Below, in pieces: positions 12,086 to 22,187 of a stretch of DNA of 64,000 nucleotides. Source of the stretch: Rhizomucor pusillus (lineage: Eukaryota > Mucoromycota > Mucoromycetes > Mucorales > Lichtheimiaceae); the NCBI GenBank assembly GCA_900175165.2, contig FWWN02000610.1, positions 62,001-126,000 on the forward strand, in the 5' to 3' direction. Under the pieces are notes generated by a model. It was not told the origin of the DNA, did no database searches, and was given only the letters and a program-made list of their open reading frames with translations. A program made the position numbers and the translations under genes. The first letter of the stretch is position 1. Each line of letters opens with the position of its first letter.

Positions 12086-13845
12086 TACTATGAAGCAAAT
12101 TCTGCACTCTAGAAACTTGACAAATTGGCAAGTCTCCGAACGCTTGGTGAAGGAGGGTCACGAAAACCGAAGTGGTATATCTATTTGACATACATTTTAT
12201 ATGTTATTTTGGAAAGTATAAATGTAAAAGTAGACTGGAGAAGCCTTGTTACTTCTGAAGGGACAGTTCCAACCCATGAAGAAATAATGATGACATATAG
12301 AAGCATTCGCGACGCGAAAGGTGATGACTAGAAGCCCCTTGAACTCGAGACTGAGGCCATAAATGCTACATGGCGTGCACCGGTCGCGAATGACGACGCC
12401 CAGCGTTTGAAGGATGCAGAAGCTTTCATGAATGCTTACAAGCGTGATCTCGCTGCTACCGACAGAAGATATGGATGGGACATGGCTCTCTTGGTGTATC
12501 CAGAGAATCCGACTGATTTGGATTATGGAGTTCATCGATGGAGTATTGAGACACTCAAAATAAGGACAGGCAAAGCTATGTTTATGGCCCACATCCATTA
12601 TGATGCATCGATAGAAGGTATGCAATTAAGTAATTCTGCGGGACGAAGTTCTCATATACAAGTCATGTTTACAGCTTTATATCGGCTGTACTGCAAAAAC
12701 AACCATATTTCGGCGAAAAAAATATCCATAGATGAAATATCCAAGCTCTATCATTTGATTGCAGCGAATCCTTGGGAAAAGCACTGGCCAAATATTCGTT
12801 CATCGAACACAATGCTCATACTACCCGGATAATGAGCACGGATTGGACGCGCAGGCCGTGGCTGCCTTAGTTTTTGCTAAAATTTTGGAGAACATGCTGC
12901 TGGTTACAGGTGAAAAAGCTCTTTTATTTAATTGCGCCGAGGTATACTGCAGGCGCGTTCAGCATACGAAAAGCTGTATCCTTTTGACAATCACACATAA
13001 CATCCCCAATTACGATCGAAATTCCATCATTTATCTACGTACACTTGCAGCTATCCATGTTCAGGCACACGAATGACCTTCAAACACAACCGGTCACTAT
13101 CTGCTCATTTGCAGAAAGTGTTCCAGAGGCGTCAGATGGCAGAATAGCATCAAGTTTATTTTTAAAAAGACTCAGTACAGCTGTATGGGACAACGGGGCG
13201 CAAGCAACGCTCGCGGAAGAAACCCCGGAACCAGCATCAGTATTTGGGAGCGCAGCTCTAAACAAGGAATCCATGACATTGGCTGACAGACTCTCTTCAT
13301 ATCTAACCAAAGCTAATGAAAATGTATGTATTCTGATCATTTTTCTTATTTACGAGAATACCCTCATATAAAATTTCTTTCAACAGCTATAGCCCTTATA
13401 TGGCACAACGACTTAACGTCCTAAACTCTTTATGCTGGTACCCTGACGTGTGAGATTCAGCTTATGCGTAGTGCTCTCAGAGCGAGCCATTCCAGCTTGA
13501 GCAAATACGCTTTCATGGCAGATAGCAATTGGCAAGATCGTATGCAAGTATTTGTTGGCTCATTCATATTCCTCAGGTCGTGCTGCTTGTTTCGATTGGA
13601 ACCATAAGAAAGTATATCCTTATCGTTTTTGCAACCATCAGCCAAGCAAACTGAACATCGTCTCGCTGCAAATGCTTTTTGAAAGCATCCATGTTTCAAG
13701 GCTGAACGGTTGCAAAGGGACAACTGTGTAAACGCGGTAAGAGCATATGAGGACTCGGCTCTATTGCCAATACTCACCTTCGGCGTTTTCAGATGGTATT
13801 TCTTGAGCGTGCATTTTGCCTTATCATTTCAATTTTAGCTCTTGC
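12086..13845 (+). pseudogene. Decayed protein-coding gene inside the SSP array
   Basis: Protein-like sequence continues across several frames with lesions. An opening segment around MKQILHSRNLTNW leads to WRSLVTSEGTVPTHEEIMM. A stop at 12329 interrupts the same frame, which resumes through RYGWDMALLVYPENPTDLDY and GRSSHIQVMFTALYRLY. The reading must then shift near 12815 to give HGLDAQAVAALVFAKILEN, and again near 13075 to give SAHLQKVFQRRQM and then SSLFLKRLSTAVW. Further fragments run to about 13.8 kb. The first segment resembles a short helix-turn-helix, but I do not recognise the family. A spliced gene is possible, but an in-frame stop plus at least two shifts favour a relic. Confidence 0.5.
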
Positions 13846-14556
13846 TCCAGCGTTTCGGGATTTATGAATTTCTACCGTATGCATGCAATCTCACAATGCA
13901 AATGGACAGTCAGAAATAAACCTGTTATAGATAATAAACAGGCAGAATACCCTTTGTATGTCGTCGCATAGAGTTTGAAATATATTGATATTTGTGAACA
14001 GTGCCATCACCTCAGTTTCCTCGGCATATGAAACAGCATAATTTCATTGGCTGGTTGGCAGACAAAATCAAAAGATTGAGCTAAAATGTAACGTTCTTCC
14101 AAGTCTGAGATATTTCCGTTAAGTAATGAATCTCCTCATGGTTATGTTAGAACCAGCTCCTCCGTGTACAGCTAGTAAGATTAGCTTAAAATAGATATAG
14201 CATGGTAATTTTATGCAAGCGGATTTGATGCTGAGATTCCAAGTAGTATTGTGATCTTCCAGGTAAGTGATTGTCAAAATGATTTCTGGATAACAAATAC
14301 AGACATGTTGGACGGTGTCTCCCCGTGAAATGGATGCCATCATAGGAGCAAACTTGGATAGCTCTGACGTCTTTTTTTGGATGCAAACCGGGGATTTGCA
14401 GCTTTTGTTTTCGATATAGACTAGTTTTCTGTCAAACAATTACAAGTCTGGTCGTGTAAGCGACAATTGCGATGATCCTTGATAGACATACGGCATTAGA
14501 CGATATCAACATTTAGGAATGGACTCGAATACGGCAGAAACGAAATGTCTCAAAGA

Positions 14557-14563
14557 TATAAAA
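14557..14563 (+). promoter_or_regulatory. TATA box of SSP7
   Basis: TATAAAA lies 63 nt before the SSP7 ATG, followed by CCGTCGTCAAGCATCATCAA, the family leader. Confidence 0.65.
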
Positions 14564-14619
14564 GCAAAGGATGCTGTCCGTCGTCAAGCATCATCAACAA
14601 GCCGTAGTATTATATCAAG

Positions 14620-14937
14620 ATGTTCCGCTCTACTCTCTTCACTCTCGCTCTCTCTGCTTTCGCTGTCATGACCTTGGCTGCCCCCAACAACGCCAAGCGT
14701 GCCCATGGTGACGACGATGGCCACGACGTCGATGATGACAGTGTTGCGCACATCAACGATGTTGGTGTCCTCGTCAATGTTGACGAAGCTCTCAAGGGTA
14801 AGGATCGTTAACCGTTTCGAATATATATACCTTGATCGTCACCACTTATCCTTACTCTTTTATGCACAATAGATGCTGATCTCCTGAACGGTCTCGATCT
14901 TCTCAGCAGCGACAACGACGGCCACGGCCATCACTAA
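14620..14937 (+). CDS. Small secreted protein SSP7, short tail ending in Gly/His
   Basis: Exons 14620-14797 and 14873-14937 give 80 residues. The signal peptide is standard. The pro-part reads APNNAKR with a Lys-Arg site. The mature start is AHGDDDGHDVDDDSV and the core is AHINDVGVLVNVDEALK. Exon 2 gives DADLLNGLDLLSSDNDGHGHH, so its tail is slightly longer and His-bearing, like a small version of the SSP8/9 tails. The split codon is Asp. A poly(A)-like AATAAAAG lies near 14999. The function is unknown. Confidence 0.9.
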
Positions 14938-15368
14938 ATTCATGTATGCTGATGCTTTATCTATTGTACACAGCATTCAGTACGATCTATTTTACCCAAT
15001 AAAAGATTTGATCCAGTAGCATATAAATTCATTGCTTATTTTGTAAGGACAACTGATTCTATACCAGTCTGATCAAAAGACGTAATACCACACCCATGTC
15101 ACAGCACGTTGCAGTGCGCTCGAGAAGAATACTCATTTCTTTCAATCGACATCACTCCATCCGATGGAGGACCTGTGTCACCTTTGTAAGCACGGTCTCC
15201 GGGAAAACAGCTCCGTGCATCATCAGGGTTCAGCCAGGGTGGGGTCTGTGTAACCAAAAATGTAGTGCTGAGACATTCGAAGCTACCCATATAACGTGGT
15301 TTTTGGTTTCACTTGTCTCCACTTATATCCTTCTTTTTTTCGCGTGCTCGTGTGCATGCGTAGACCAC

Positions 15369-17892
15369 ATGACCTGCAGTGATAGTCCTGCTTCCACGGC
15401 AGCAGAAGAGCCTACTGTGGTGCAGGAACGGGTCGAAAGTGACTCGGAAAAGAGCACCCAAAGAAACAAGGTCAGCAGATCAAGGAAAAAGCAAACTTTT
15501 GCCAGAGTTCTGGTCTTCTTTGGATTACAACTGTCCTTATTTCTCTCAGTACTTGAGGAGTAGGATCTATGTCACCGTATCCAAAGGCGGACTTCGAGCT
15601 TAAAACTAAATGTTCTTACAGGACTATCGTTTCTACAACACTTCCAAAAATCGGATCCGAGTTTCAAGCCATGTCTATCTCTTCTTGGATCGCGAACAGG
15701 TGCAATTCGTCAGCTTTTCGACAAGTGTGGATATCTTACTGACATGTTTTTCATACAGCTATATCCTTACATTTGATCCCACTCGTAAGGCAATCCTAAC
15801 TGGAGACAACAGTGATCCGTAATAACAATTCCCGTCAGAACCAATTTTCTCAAAATTTGCAGACATTTTTGGACGCAAGGCAGTCCTGATTGCGGGAATC
15901 ATATTATTTTTATTTGGATCTATAATGTGTGGAGCAGCTCAGGTAGGTGTTCCCGTTGAACTGTGGGCTTATACGCAAACTATGAATACTTAGTCCGCTT
16001 CTGCTGTAGAATATGATCTGGTTAATTGTGTGCCGTGCAATTCAAGGTATAGGAGGCAGCGGTGTAAGTGCTACTATATCGTGTAATATTTGGACTTGGT
16101 ACTGAAACAGGAATGTAGGTCTTTTCAATGGTATTTGTGGTCATTGCAGACTTGATACCTTTAGAAAAACGTGGCACATATCAAGGGTGAGCACGGAAAC
16201 GACGCAATACGTGTATGTATCGTATCTGGACTCATGCAATGCTCATTTGTAAGCCTTACGAGCGCGGTCTTTGCACTAGGTGGAGTGTGCAGTCCCTTGC
16301 TGGGTGTATGTGCTCAAACCTGTGTAAGAACAATGTGATATTGACAGGTCTATCTACTTTACAGGGAGCTTTCACGGACAACGTCACATGGCGATGGGAT
16401 TTCTTTATAAAGTGAGTGGAGGGAAACAAGAAAGTATTTGGATATTTATTTCCAAGCCATAGTTTGCCGCATGCAGGATTGGCATTAGTCATTATGATCT
16501 TCTTTCTACACTTGCCAACAGAGCCTCAAAACATAAAAGAAAAGTTCAAGCGTATTGATTATCTAGGTGGGTTTGGTGAAGCGATGATTTATGAACTGGG
16601 AGATCATCCGTCGTGTAACACTTTTGGTAAATAGGCAATTTTCTATGTCTAGCAGCTACCATCTTGTTCCTTTTGGCAATGAACTTTAGTGGCCAGATGT
16701 TCGCATGGAATTCAGCAGCCGTTGTTGCTCCTTTGGTCCTAACAGGCGTCTTATCTGCTGCCTTGGTCTTTGTAGAGATTAAGATTGCCAAGGAACCGCT
16801 CTTCCCACCAGAGCTCTTTCTAATTCGATCGGTGGTTGCGCTCTCGTTTCTCAACCTGTTCAGTGGCATCGTTTTCTTTGGTATTATATACTATTTGCCG
16901 ATCTATTTCCAGATAGTTCGTGGTACTTCTGCTACGTGGTCTGGTATTCAGCTCATTCCCATGCAAGTGGTGATATCAACTTTTTCAACACTGACCGGAC
17001 TTGCCATCTCCAAGTTTAATATCTATCGCTCAGCGTAAGCTTCTTCGAATTTTAACGGCGTTACATTGCTAAGGATCTTTACGATAGGACTTGGTTTGGG
17101 ACAGCCATCGTTACCGTAAGCCTCGGATTATTCCAGCTGTTTCAACTCGACACTGCCTGGTCTCGTAAGTCATTTATATTTACTCAAAGAAGTTTACAAA
17201 AGTAATAGATATTGATAATTCATCTGCTCTCAGTCATATACGGTATCACTATCTTACTCGGTGCTGGCCAAGGTCCCATTTTTCCGGCACATACATCGCC
17301 ATGCAAGCGGCTGTTGAACCTCGAGACGTTGGTATGTAAATGCGGAATCGCTGGTGTTTCAAAATGCGTTGCAATTTCTTATTTCTTCGAAGCTGTCGCA
17401 TTAGGTCTACTCAACTTTGTTAGAGTTCTGGGTGGTGCCATAGGCATCGCCATCGCATCAGTCACGCTCAACTCCACTTTACATAGAGATCTGCCATCAG
17501 TCGTACCATCAACGTACATCAATGATATTCTAGAATACCCAGATTCACTCCGTACTATGGTACCAAGCCAATACGTTCAACCAGTAATAGAAATCTACTT
17601 GAGGGCTCTGCAGATTGTTTGGTACGTAATAACTGCAATGTCCGTTGCATGTAAGTTACAAAGCCTATCGTCCTTCAAGCATGTATTGATTGCAATAGCC
17701 TTCGTATGTTCCTTGGCTGTCGGATATCATCCCATCAAAAGGGACGATGTCGCTTCCAAAGATGGATCGGAGATCAAAATTACTCTGATATCGCTGTTGA
17801 TGTCCATGGTCAAGATAGAGCACATAATGATCAAGCCAATGTGCAGCGAACATATTATGTTGTACATTATTGTAAAGTTAAAAGAAATTTGA
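15369..17892 (+). CDS. MFS multidrug-type transporter (DHA2-like), one apparent frameshift
   Basis: Many short exons can be joined in phase into a 14-helix type major facilitator. The chosen ATG (15369) precedes a charged cytosolic N-terminus. Helix 1 ends in FFGLQLSLFLSVLEE, joined to TIVSTTLPKIGSEFQAM. Then come SYILTFD, SKFADIFGRKAVLIAG (the loop 2-3 signature), VCRAIQGIGGSG (motif C region), LIPLEKRGTYQG, SAVFALGGVCSPLLG joined to GAFTDNVTWRWDFFIN, LALVIMIFFLHLPTEP, and later PLFPPELF. Near 17280 the frame moves by one base between GAGQGPIF and TYIAMQAAVEPRDV on one exon, at a C3-T5-C2 run. This is either an inactivating lesion or a sequence error. The last exons end with a charged tail. 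The substrate is unknown. The gene sits between SSP7 and SSP8. Confidence 0.75.
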
Positions 17893-18516
17893 CACTTTTC
17901 TTTTAACTGTTATTAGATACACAGTAATGATTTATGTATCGATCTCTGTCTGGTATGAACAATAGCAGGAGGGAATTAGAGGCAATCTCAATTGTGTTGG
18001 CAGTATCAGCAGGAGACTGAGTACGATATTACAATGCCTAGCAACGAGCGTTTGTATTTTTTTCAAACTCTCAAAATGGTATTGATAGGTTCGTCTGCGC
18101 CTCTTTGACTTTTAGGGCACAGACAGGCATTATTGAATTACATCTAACGACAGAGAAAATTCCACATTAAAGCACACATGTCGACATTACCAAATATTAT
18201 TTGACCGTATTATTTCGTAGATGGAATCGGGACTGCACTCCACATGGAGTGAGCGAGAGGGTTATTGGACATTTGACAGAGAAACAAAGTTATGGATGTA
18301 GACATTTCCAGAAGTAATGAGCATGGAGCACCGTAATAGGCAATATAAGTCAGGGGCTAGGAATTTTCGTCTCTTTACGAAAAATCGGTTTCGGATATGA
18401 TTTTATGAAAATGTTCCTGACGATCAAATGCATTATGTCCATATAGGGTCTGAAGCAGGGATGAGTACTGCGAACGATGTCAAGTTGTGTAGGAATGGAA
18501 TCATGAATCCAAAAGG
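17893..18516. other. Spacer upstream of SSP8
   Basis: No gene is seen. The element TATGAAAATGTTCCTGACGAT (18404-18424) is shared almost exactly with SSP9 and partly with SSP4. Confidence 0.5.
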
Positions 18517-18523
18517 TATAAAA
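18517..18523 (+). promoter_or_regulatory. TATA box of SSP8
   Basis: TATAAAA lies 95 nt before the SSP8 ATG, followed by GCCGTCGTCGAAAGTCATCA, the family leader. Confidence 0.65.
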
Positions 18524-18611
18524 GGATCGGGAATCAGCCGTCGTCGAAAGTCATCAACAACTCTTCTCTTCTCTTCTCAAGCAAATCAACAACAACTACT
18601 ACTACTACAAG

Positions 18612-18998
18612 ATGTTCCGCTCTACTCTCTTCACTGTCGCTATCTCCGCCTTTGCTGCTATGGTCTTGGCTGCTCCCAGCAACCCCCAGAAGCGCCACGA
18701 TGATGACAACGAGAACGTTCTCGATGTTCAAGATGTCGGTGTCATTGCAAACGTAGACGAAGCACTCAAGAGTAAGGATCAATATATAACTACGGCTGTG
18801 TGACATACTTTACTCATCTCTATTGAAATAACAGATGCCGAGGTTGCTAACGACCTCAACCTTTTGAGCAACGAGCGCAACGATGACCACTGGCGTGATC
18901 ACCACTGGGACGGCGACCACTGGGATCACGATGACTTTTATGGCCACTACGACCGCTATGACGACCACGAGCACGGTTACTACCACTTTGATGACTAA
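18612..18998 (+). CDS. Small secreted protein SSP8, His/Trp/Asp-rich tail
   Basis: Exons 18612-18771 and 18835-18998 give 107 residues. The signal peptide has diverged (MFRSTLFTVAISAFAAMVLA). A pro-part with QKR (Lys-Arg) follows. The mature part begins HDDDNENVLDVQDVG and runs to VIANVDEALK. Exon 1 ends in A, so the split codon is Asn as in SSP1 and SSP9. Exon 2 begins AEVANDLNLLSN. It then has a tail of about 40 residues with nine His, three Trp and many Asp/Tyr, for example DDHWRDHHWDGDHWDHDD. A metal-binding role is plausible but only inferred. AATAAA lies near 19069. Confidence 0.9.
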
Positions 18999-20045
18999 AT
19001 GCAAGCATCTTGATGCATTCTTCATCGTACGCTTCTTATTTTCATCTCTTCATATTCTATAATCAGTCAATAAATACATAGCATTTTAATGATTTCTAAA
19101 CTATTTTTCTGTATTGAGTATTTAAAGAAACATGTCAGGGATATGGTTGGCTTTGCTTGTAGAAGATATGCTCCAGACTCCAGCGACAGCTTAGAGTTTC
19201 TCTTCTCCTCGATGTTACGAAGTTTGCATAACTATACAAGAGTAAATCCGGTTACTGGATATTCCCGGGGTCCTTTCGTTCCCTCACCAGAAATGCCTCA
19301 TCGGTGCATATAGGCATTGCGCGGTCTGCGGTGTTAAGATAGCTTGCTCATATATCAACAAATCTCATACATATTCTTTTACATAACATTTTCAATTATG
19401 CCTTTTTTTCTCATCTAGCATTTATACTAAAACCGAGATGATGTGATCTTCTTAAGCATGATACTGATGTTATTCATGATCAGATACTACTTGTAACGAC
19501 TGAAAATACAACATCAAAGTGAAAACCGTTGTATGTGCACGTGTTGAAATGGACATAAGAATGTCTATCTTATTGGAAGTTAAGTACAAACTCGAGGTTC
19601 TATGTAGTAGTTAGAATTTCATGTGAATCAATGTGCTCAAAAACGTATTATCCCATATGGAGCAATGAACGCCGATGCATGTGGGGCAGTAATTCAGTCG
19701 TCCGCAGTTGTATGTATTTTGAGAATTCCAGATTGCGAGAGACAAGTTATATTAAAATTCTCGAGATGCTACCTGTAGACTCTACAAAGAGGGTGAGGCG
19801 AACAATCTGCAATAAATGAAATCCATAACAAGTGAGAGATTAAGGGGTAAATTATATGCGCGCCTTTCTCACTCTGTCTTTTTCCCGTTGCATTTGATTT
19901 TTAATAAGGGGTCCTAGGGTTTTGGAAATAGGTCGTATGAAAATGCTCCTGACGATCGCAGTATCACCATATACGGTGGTAGCGATTAATTCTTCTTCTT
20001 GCGAAAGGAATTTCGAAATCGACACGTAACTGTATCCTTGAAAGA
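18999..20045. other. Spacer between SSP8 and SSP9
   Basis: No gene is recognised. TATGAAAATGCTCCTGACGAT (19936-19956) is the SSP9 copy of the shared upstream element, about 90 nt before the TATA box. Confidence 0.5.
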
Positions 20046-20052
20046 TATAAAA
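20046..20052 (+). promoter_or_regulatory. TATA box of SSP9
   Basis: TATAAAA lies 87 nt before the SSP9 ATG. The leader contains CGTCGTC and then ATTATCAACAACAACTC. Confidence 0.65.
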
Positions 20053-20132
20053 GAAGTAAACGTCGTCTCTCGTTTTCAAGATCATTATCAACAACAACTC
20101 ATTCTCTTTCCTAATCCATTCAATTGCAAAAC

Positions 20133-20523
20133 ATGTTCCGCTCTACTTTGTTCACCTTCGCCATCTCTGCCCTCGCTGCTATGGCTCTCGCCGCTCCCAA
20201 GACTGTCCAGAAGCGCCACGACGATGATAACAGCGGTGTAATCGACCTTCAAGATGTTGGTTTAGTCAACGTCGACGAAGCATTGAAGAGTACGATTTGA
20301 TAATATACCAGCTTGATGCATGTGCTTACTTACATACGTGTAATATTAAATAGACGCCGAGGTCCTCAACGATGTCAACCTTCTTAGCAAGGAACACAAC
20401 GATGATCACTACCGTCATCATGACCACCACGGCTACCACGATTATGATGGACACTATGACATCTACGATGACCATGGTCACTACTTTGGCGACTTTGACG
20501 GTGATGCTGATGAATACATCTAA
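20133..20523 (+). CDS. Small secreted protein SSP9, His/Tyr/Asp-rich tail
   Basis: Exons 20133-20289 and 20354-20523 give 108 residues. The signal peptide is MFRSTLFTFAISALAAMALA, followed by APKTVQKR. The mature part is HDDDNSGVIDLQDVG and then LVNVDEALK. The split codon is Asn. Exon 2 begins AEVLNDVNLLSK. Its tail of about 45 residues has ten His with alternating Tyr, Asp and Gly (HNDDHYRHHDHHGYHDYDG). It is close to SSP8 and SSP1 in architecture and is the last plus-strand copy seen. AATAAA lies near 20594. Confidence 0.9.
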
Positions 20524-21005
20524 ATTCAAGCGAGACGATCACGATGCACACATCCATCAATGCATCTCTTCATATCTACATTTCATAATCTCTAATAAAT
20601 GCATATTTCATAACACTCGAACATGAAAGTCCTTTTGTGCTGCTTTGAGTTTATAAAATTTCTCCACAAAACTGAAGAAAACAATTCAGATCTTGCCATG
20701 TGTAGTACTATCGTGCAGGTTACTTTATATGAAGATGTTTGGCTTTTATATGAATGAGTCTTCATGCCAGCTAACCATGATACTTGCCGATGATAGTATT
20801 GTGGATCAATCTTATTTTTCTTTACCAAGGTTATGAAAAAATATACGCCAACCGAGACGAAGATGTATGTACGTTGCTCTTCTGCAGCGTCGATTGTTGT
20901 ACCTAAGAGCTTTGTGCAACAGGCCCGGAAATGTCGCTGACACATGCTTAAAACGAAAGGAGCATCTGAAAATGGGTTATATCTTTTGCACTTGAACCCC
21001 ACATC
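20524..21005. other. Right edge of the SSP array
   Basis: The spacer between the SSP9 3' end and the thioesterase gene has no coding signal. The SSP family ends here. Confidence 0.5.
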
Positions 21006-21544
21006 ATGCAGATAAAAGCCGAAGTAGCCGCCAAATATCCTGACCTCAAGGACCTTGTGGAATTTTATTCACGTAGACAAGAGGCCGTTGTATTTTGGGA
21101 AGACAAGATACAACGGGATCTTCGGATCGTAGACGCTGGACCTAACAAGCTCATTTGGGAATTCGACATTCAACAGTACCACTGCAATCAGCTTGGCAAC
21201 CTTCACGGCGGCTGCGCTGCAACGATCATTGACGTATGCTCCAGCTTTGCTGTATTGACCTGGGAAGGTATAAAGTGCAAAGAACCGCATTTATTGATGC
21301 GCTGCTACTTACGTAATTGATAGGCAAAATCAAATGGAAACTTATTGGCGTCTCTACTGACCTGACAGTTTCGTTCTTGCGCGGCCTCTCGGCTGGTCAG
21401 ACTGCTCGGCTTGAGTGCGACGTTCAGCGTGTAGGCAAGAATTTGGCCAGTATCTACACTAAAATCTACGACGAAACTGGCGCTATATGCTACTCTGGAA
21501 CCCACTCCAAATATTGCATCGATTCACGTCTATCTAATCTCTAG
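21006..21544 (+). CDS. Hotdog-fold acyl-CoA thioesterase, THEM2/ACOT13-like
   Basis: Exons 21006-21267 and 21324-21544 (phase 1) give about 160 residues, near the usual size for a single hotdog domain. The segment NQLGNLHGGCAATIIDVCSS matches the PaaI/4HBT signature: HGG loop, then the helix carrying the Asp expected at the active site. A beta-sheet half follows with VSTDLTVSFLRGLSAGQTA and ends in a typical TGTHSKY-like segment. Family members hydrolyse acyl-CoA thioesters. The substrate chain length is not deducible. No targeting signal is obvious. Confidence 0.82.
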
Positions 21545-21705
21545 AATAACCTCTGATTGCAGTAGATTGTATTATATATTAGAGCTCTTTCCCCATTCAC
21601 CCCAATCATCGTGTGAAAGACACTGCACCGAAAAAGAAAGCTGACTTTCTGGCTGACACTGATTTCTCTCTCTCTCTTTTGCATACTGAAAAATAAACTG
21701 GCAGT

Positions 21706-22081
21706 ATGACCTCCTTCTACGACGAAGTATGTAACCTCTCAATATGTATAGACAGTCATTTGCCAACTAACAATGCTACCCATAGATCGAGATTGAGGAC
21801 ATGGATTTTGACGAGGATGAGCAGGTGTATACTTATCCTTGCCCATGCGGAGACAAATTCATGATCACAGTGGTAAGTCTCTTTTTCTGTGTCATTACCG
21901 AGCGATCGTTTCAGTGTATGTTAACCATTTGTTTTCTTAGGACGATCTACGAGACGGTGAAGATGTAGCTCGCTGTCCGTCTTGCTCCCTTATTATCCGA
22001 GTCATTTACGATCCAGACGAATTTGCAGACAGTGACGAAGGTGAAACTTTCCAAGTCGAGTCTGCTGTAACTGTCGCCTAA
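21706..22081 (+). CDS. DPH3: Diphthamide biosynthesis protein 3 (CSL zinc finger)
   Basis: Three exons, 21706-21726, 21786-21872 and 21941-22081, give 82 residues, the usual DPH3 length. The DPH-type zinc finger is complete: YPCPCGDKF supplies the first Cys pair and [15 protein letters not shown] the second. DPH3 is the small iron/electron-carrier subunit acting with DPH1-DPH2 in the first step of diphthamide formation on elongation factor 2, and it is also linked to Elongator (KTI11). The first exon encodes only seven residues. The gene lies between a thioesterase gene (same strand) and a convergent BAP31-like gene. Confidence 0.93.
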
Positions 22082-22187
22082 ACTTGTCCCCAAAAAATGC
22101 CACATTGTCCTCCATTCTCCCTTCACATTGTAACATATCGTTCATATATCTTAAGAAACATACTTTGCTTTTGCTTCCCATTTTTAT

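Larger units (their letters stand above)
2768..20523. repeat. Array of nine paralogous small secreted protein genes
   Basis: Nine members of one family occur here. SSP1 is on the minus strand and SSP2-SSP9 on the plus strand, with ATGs at 3128, 5365, 6769, 8327, 9697, 11246, 14620, 18612 and 20133. Start-to-start distances are near 1.4-1.55 kb except where a gene relic (12.1-13.8 kb) and an MFS gene (15.4-17.9 kb) intervene. Every member has the same MFRSTLF signal peptide, a Lys-Arg site, a phase-1 intron after a conserved NVDE(A/L) segment, and a TATA box close upstream. Coding parts are much more alike than introns and spacers. I do not recognise the family. Confidence 0.93.

Noticed and set aside
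2768..20523. The SSP array as a virus-like or mobile repeat
   Set aside because: No terminal repeats, integrase or capsid genes; each unit is an ordinary spliced gene with its own TATA box and poly(A) signal.
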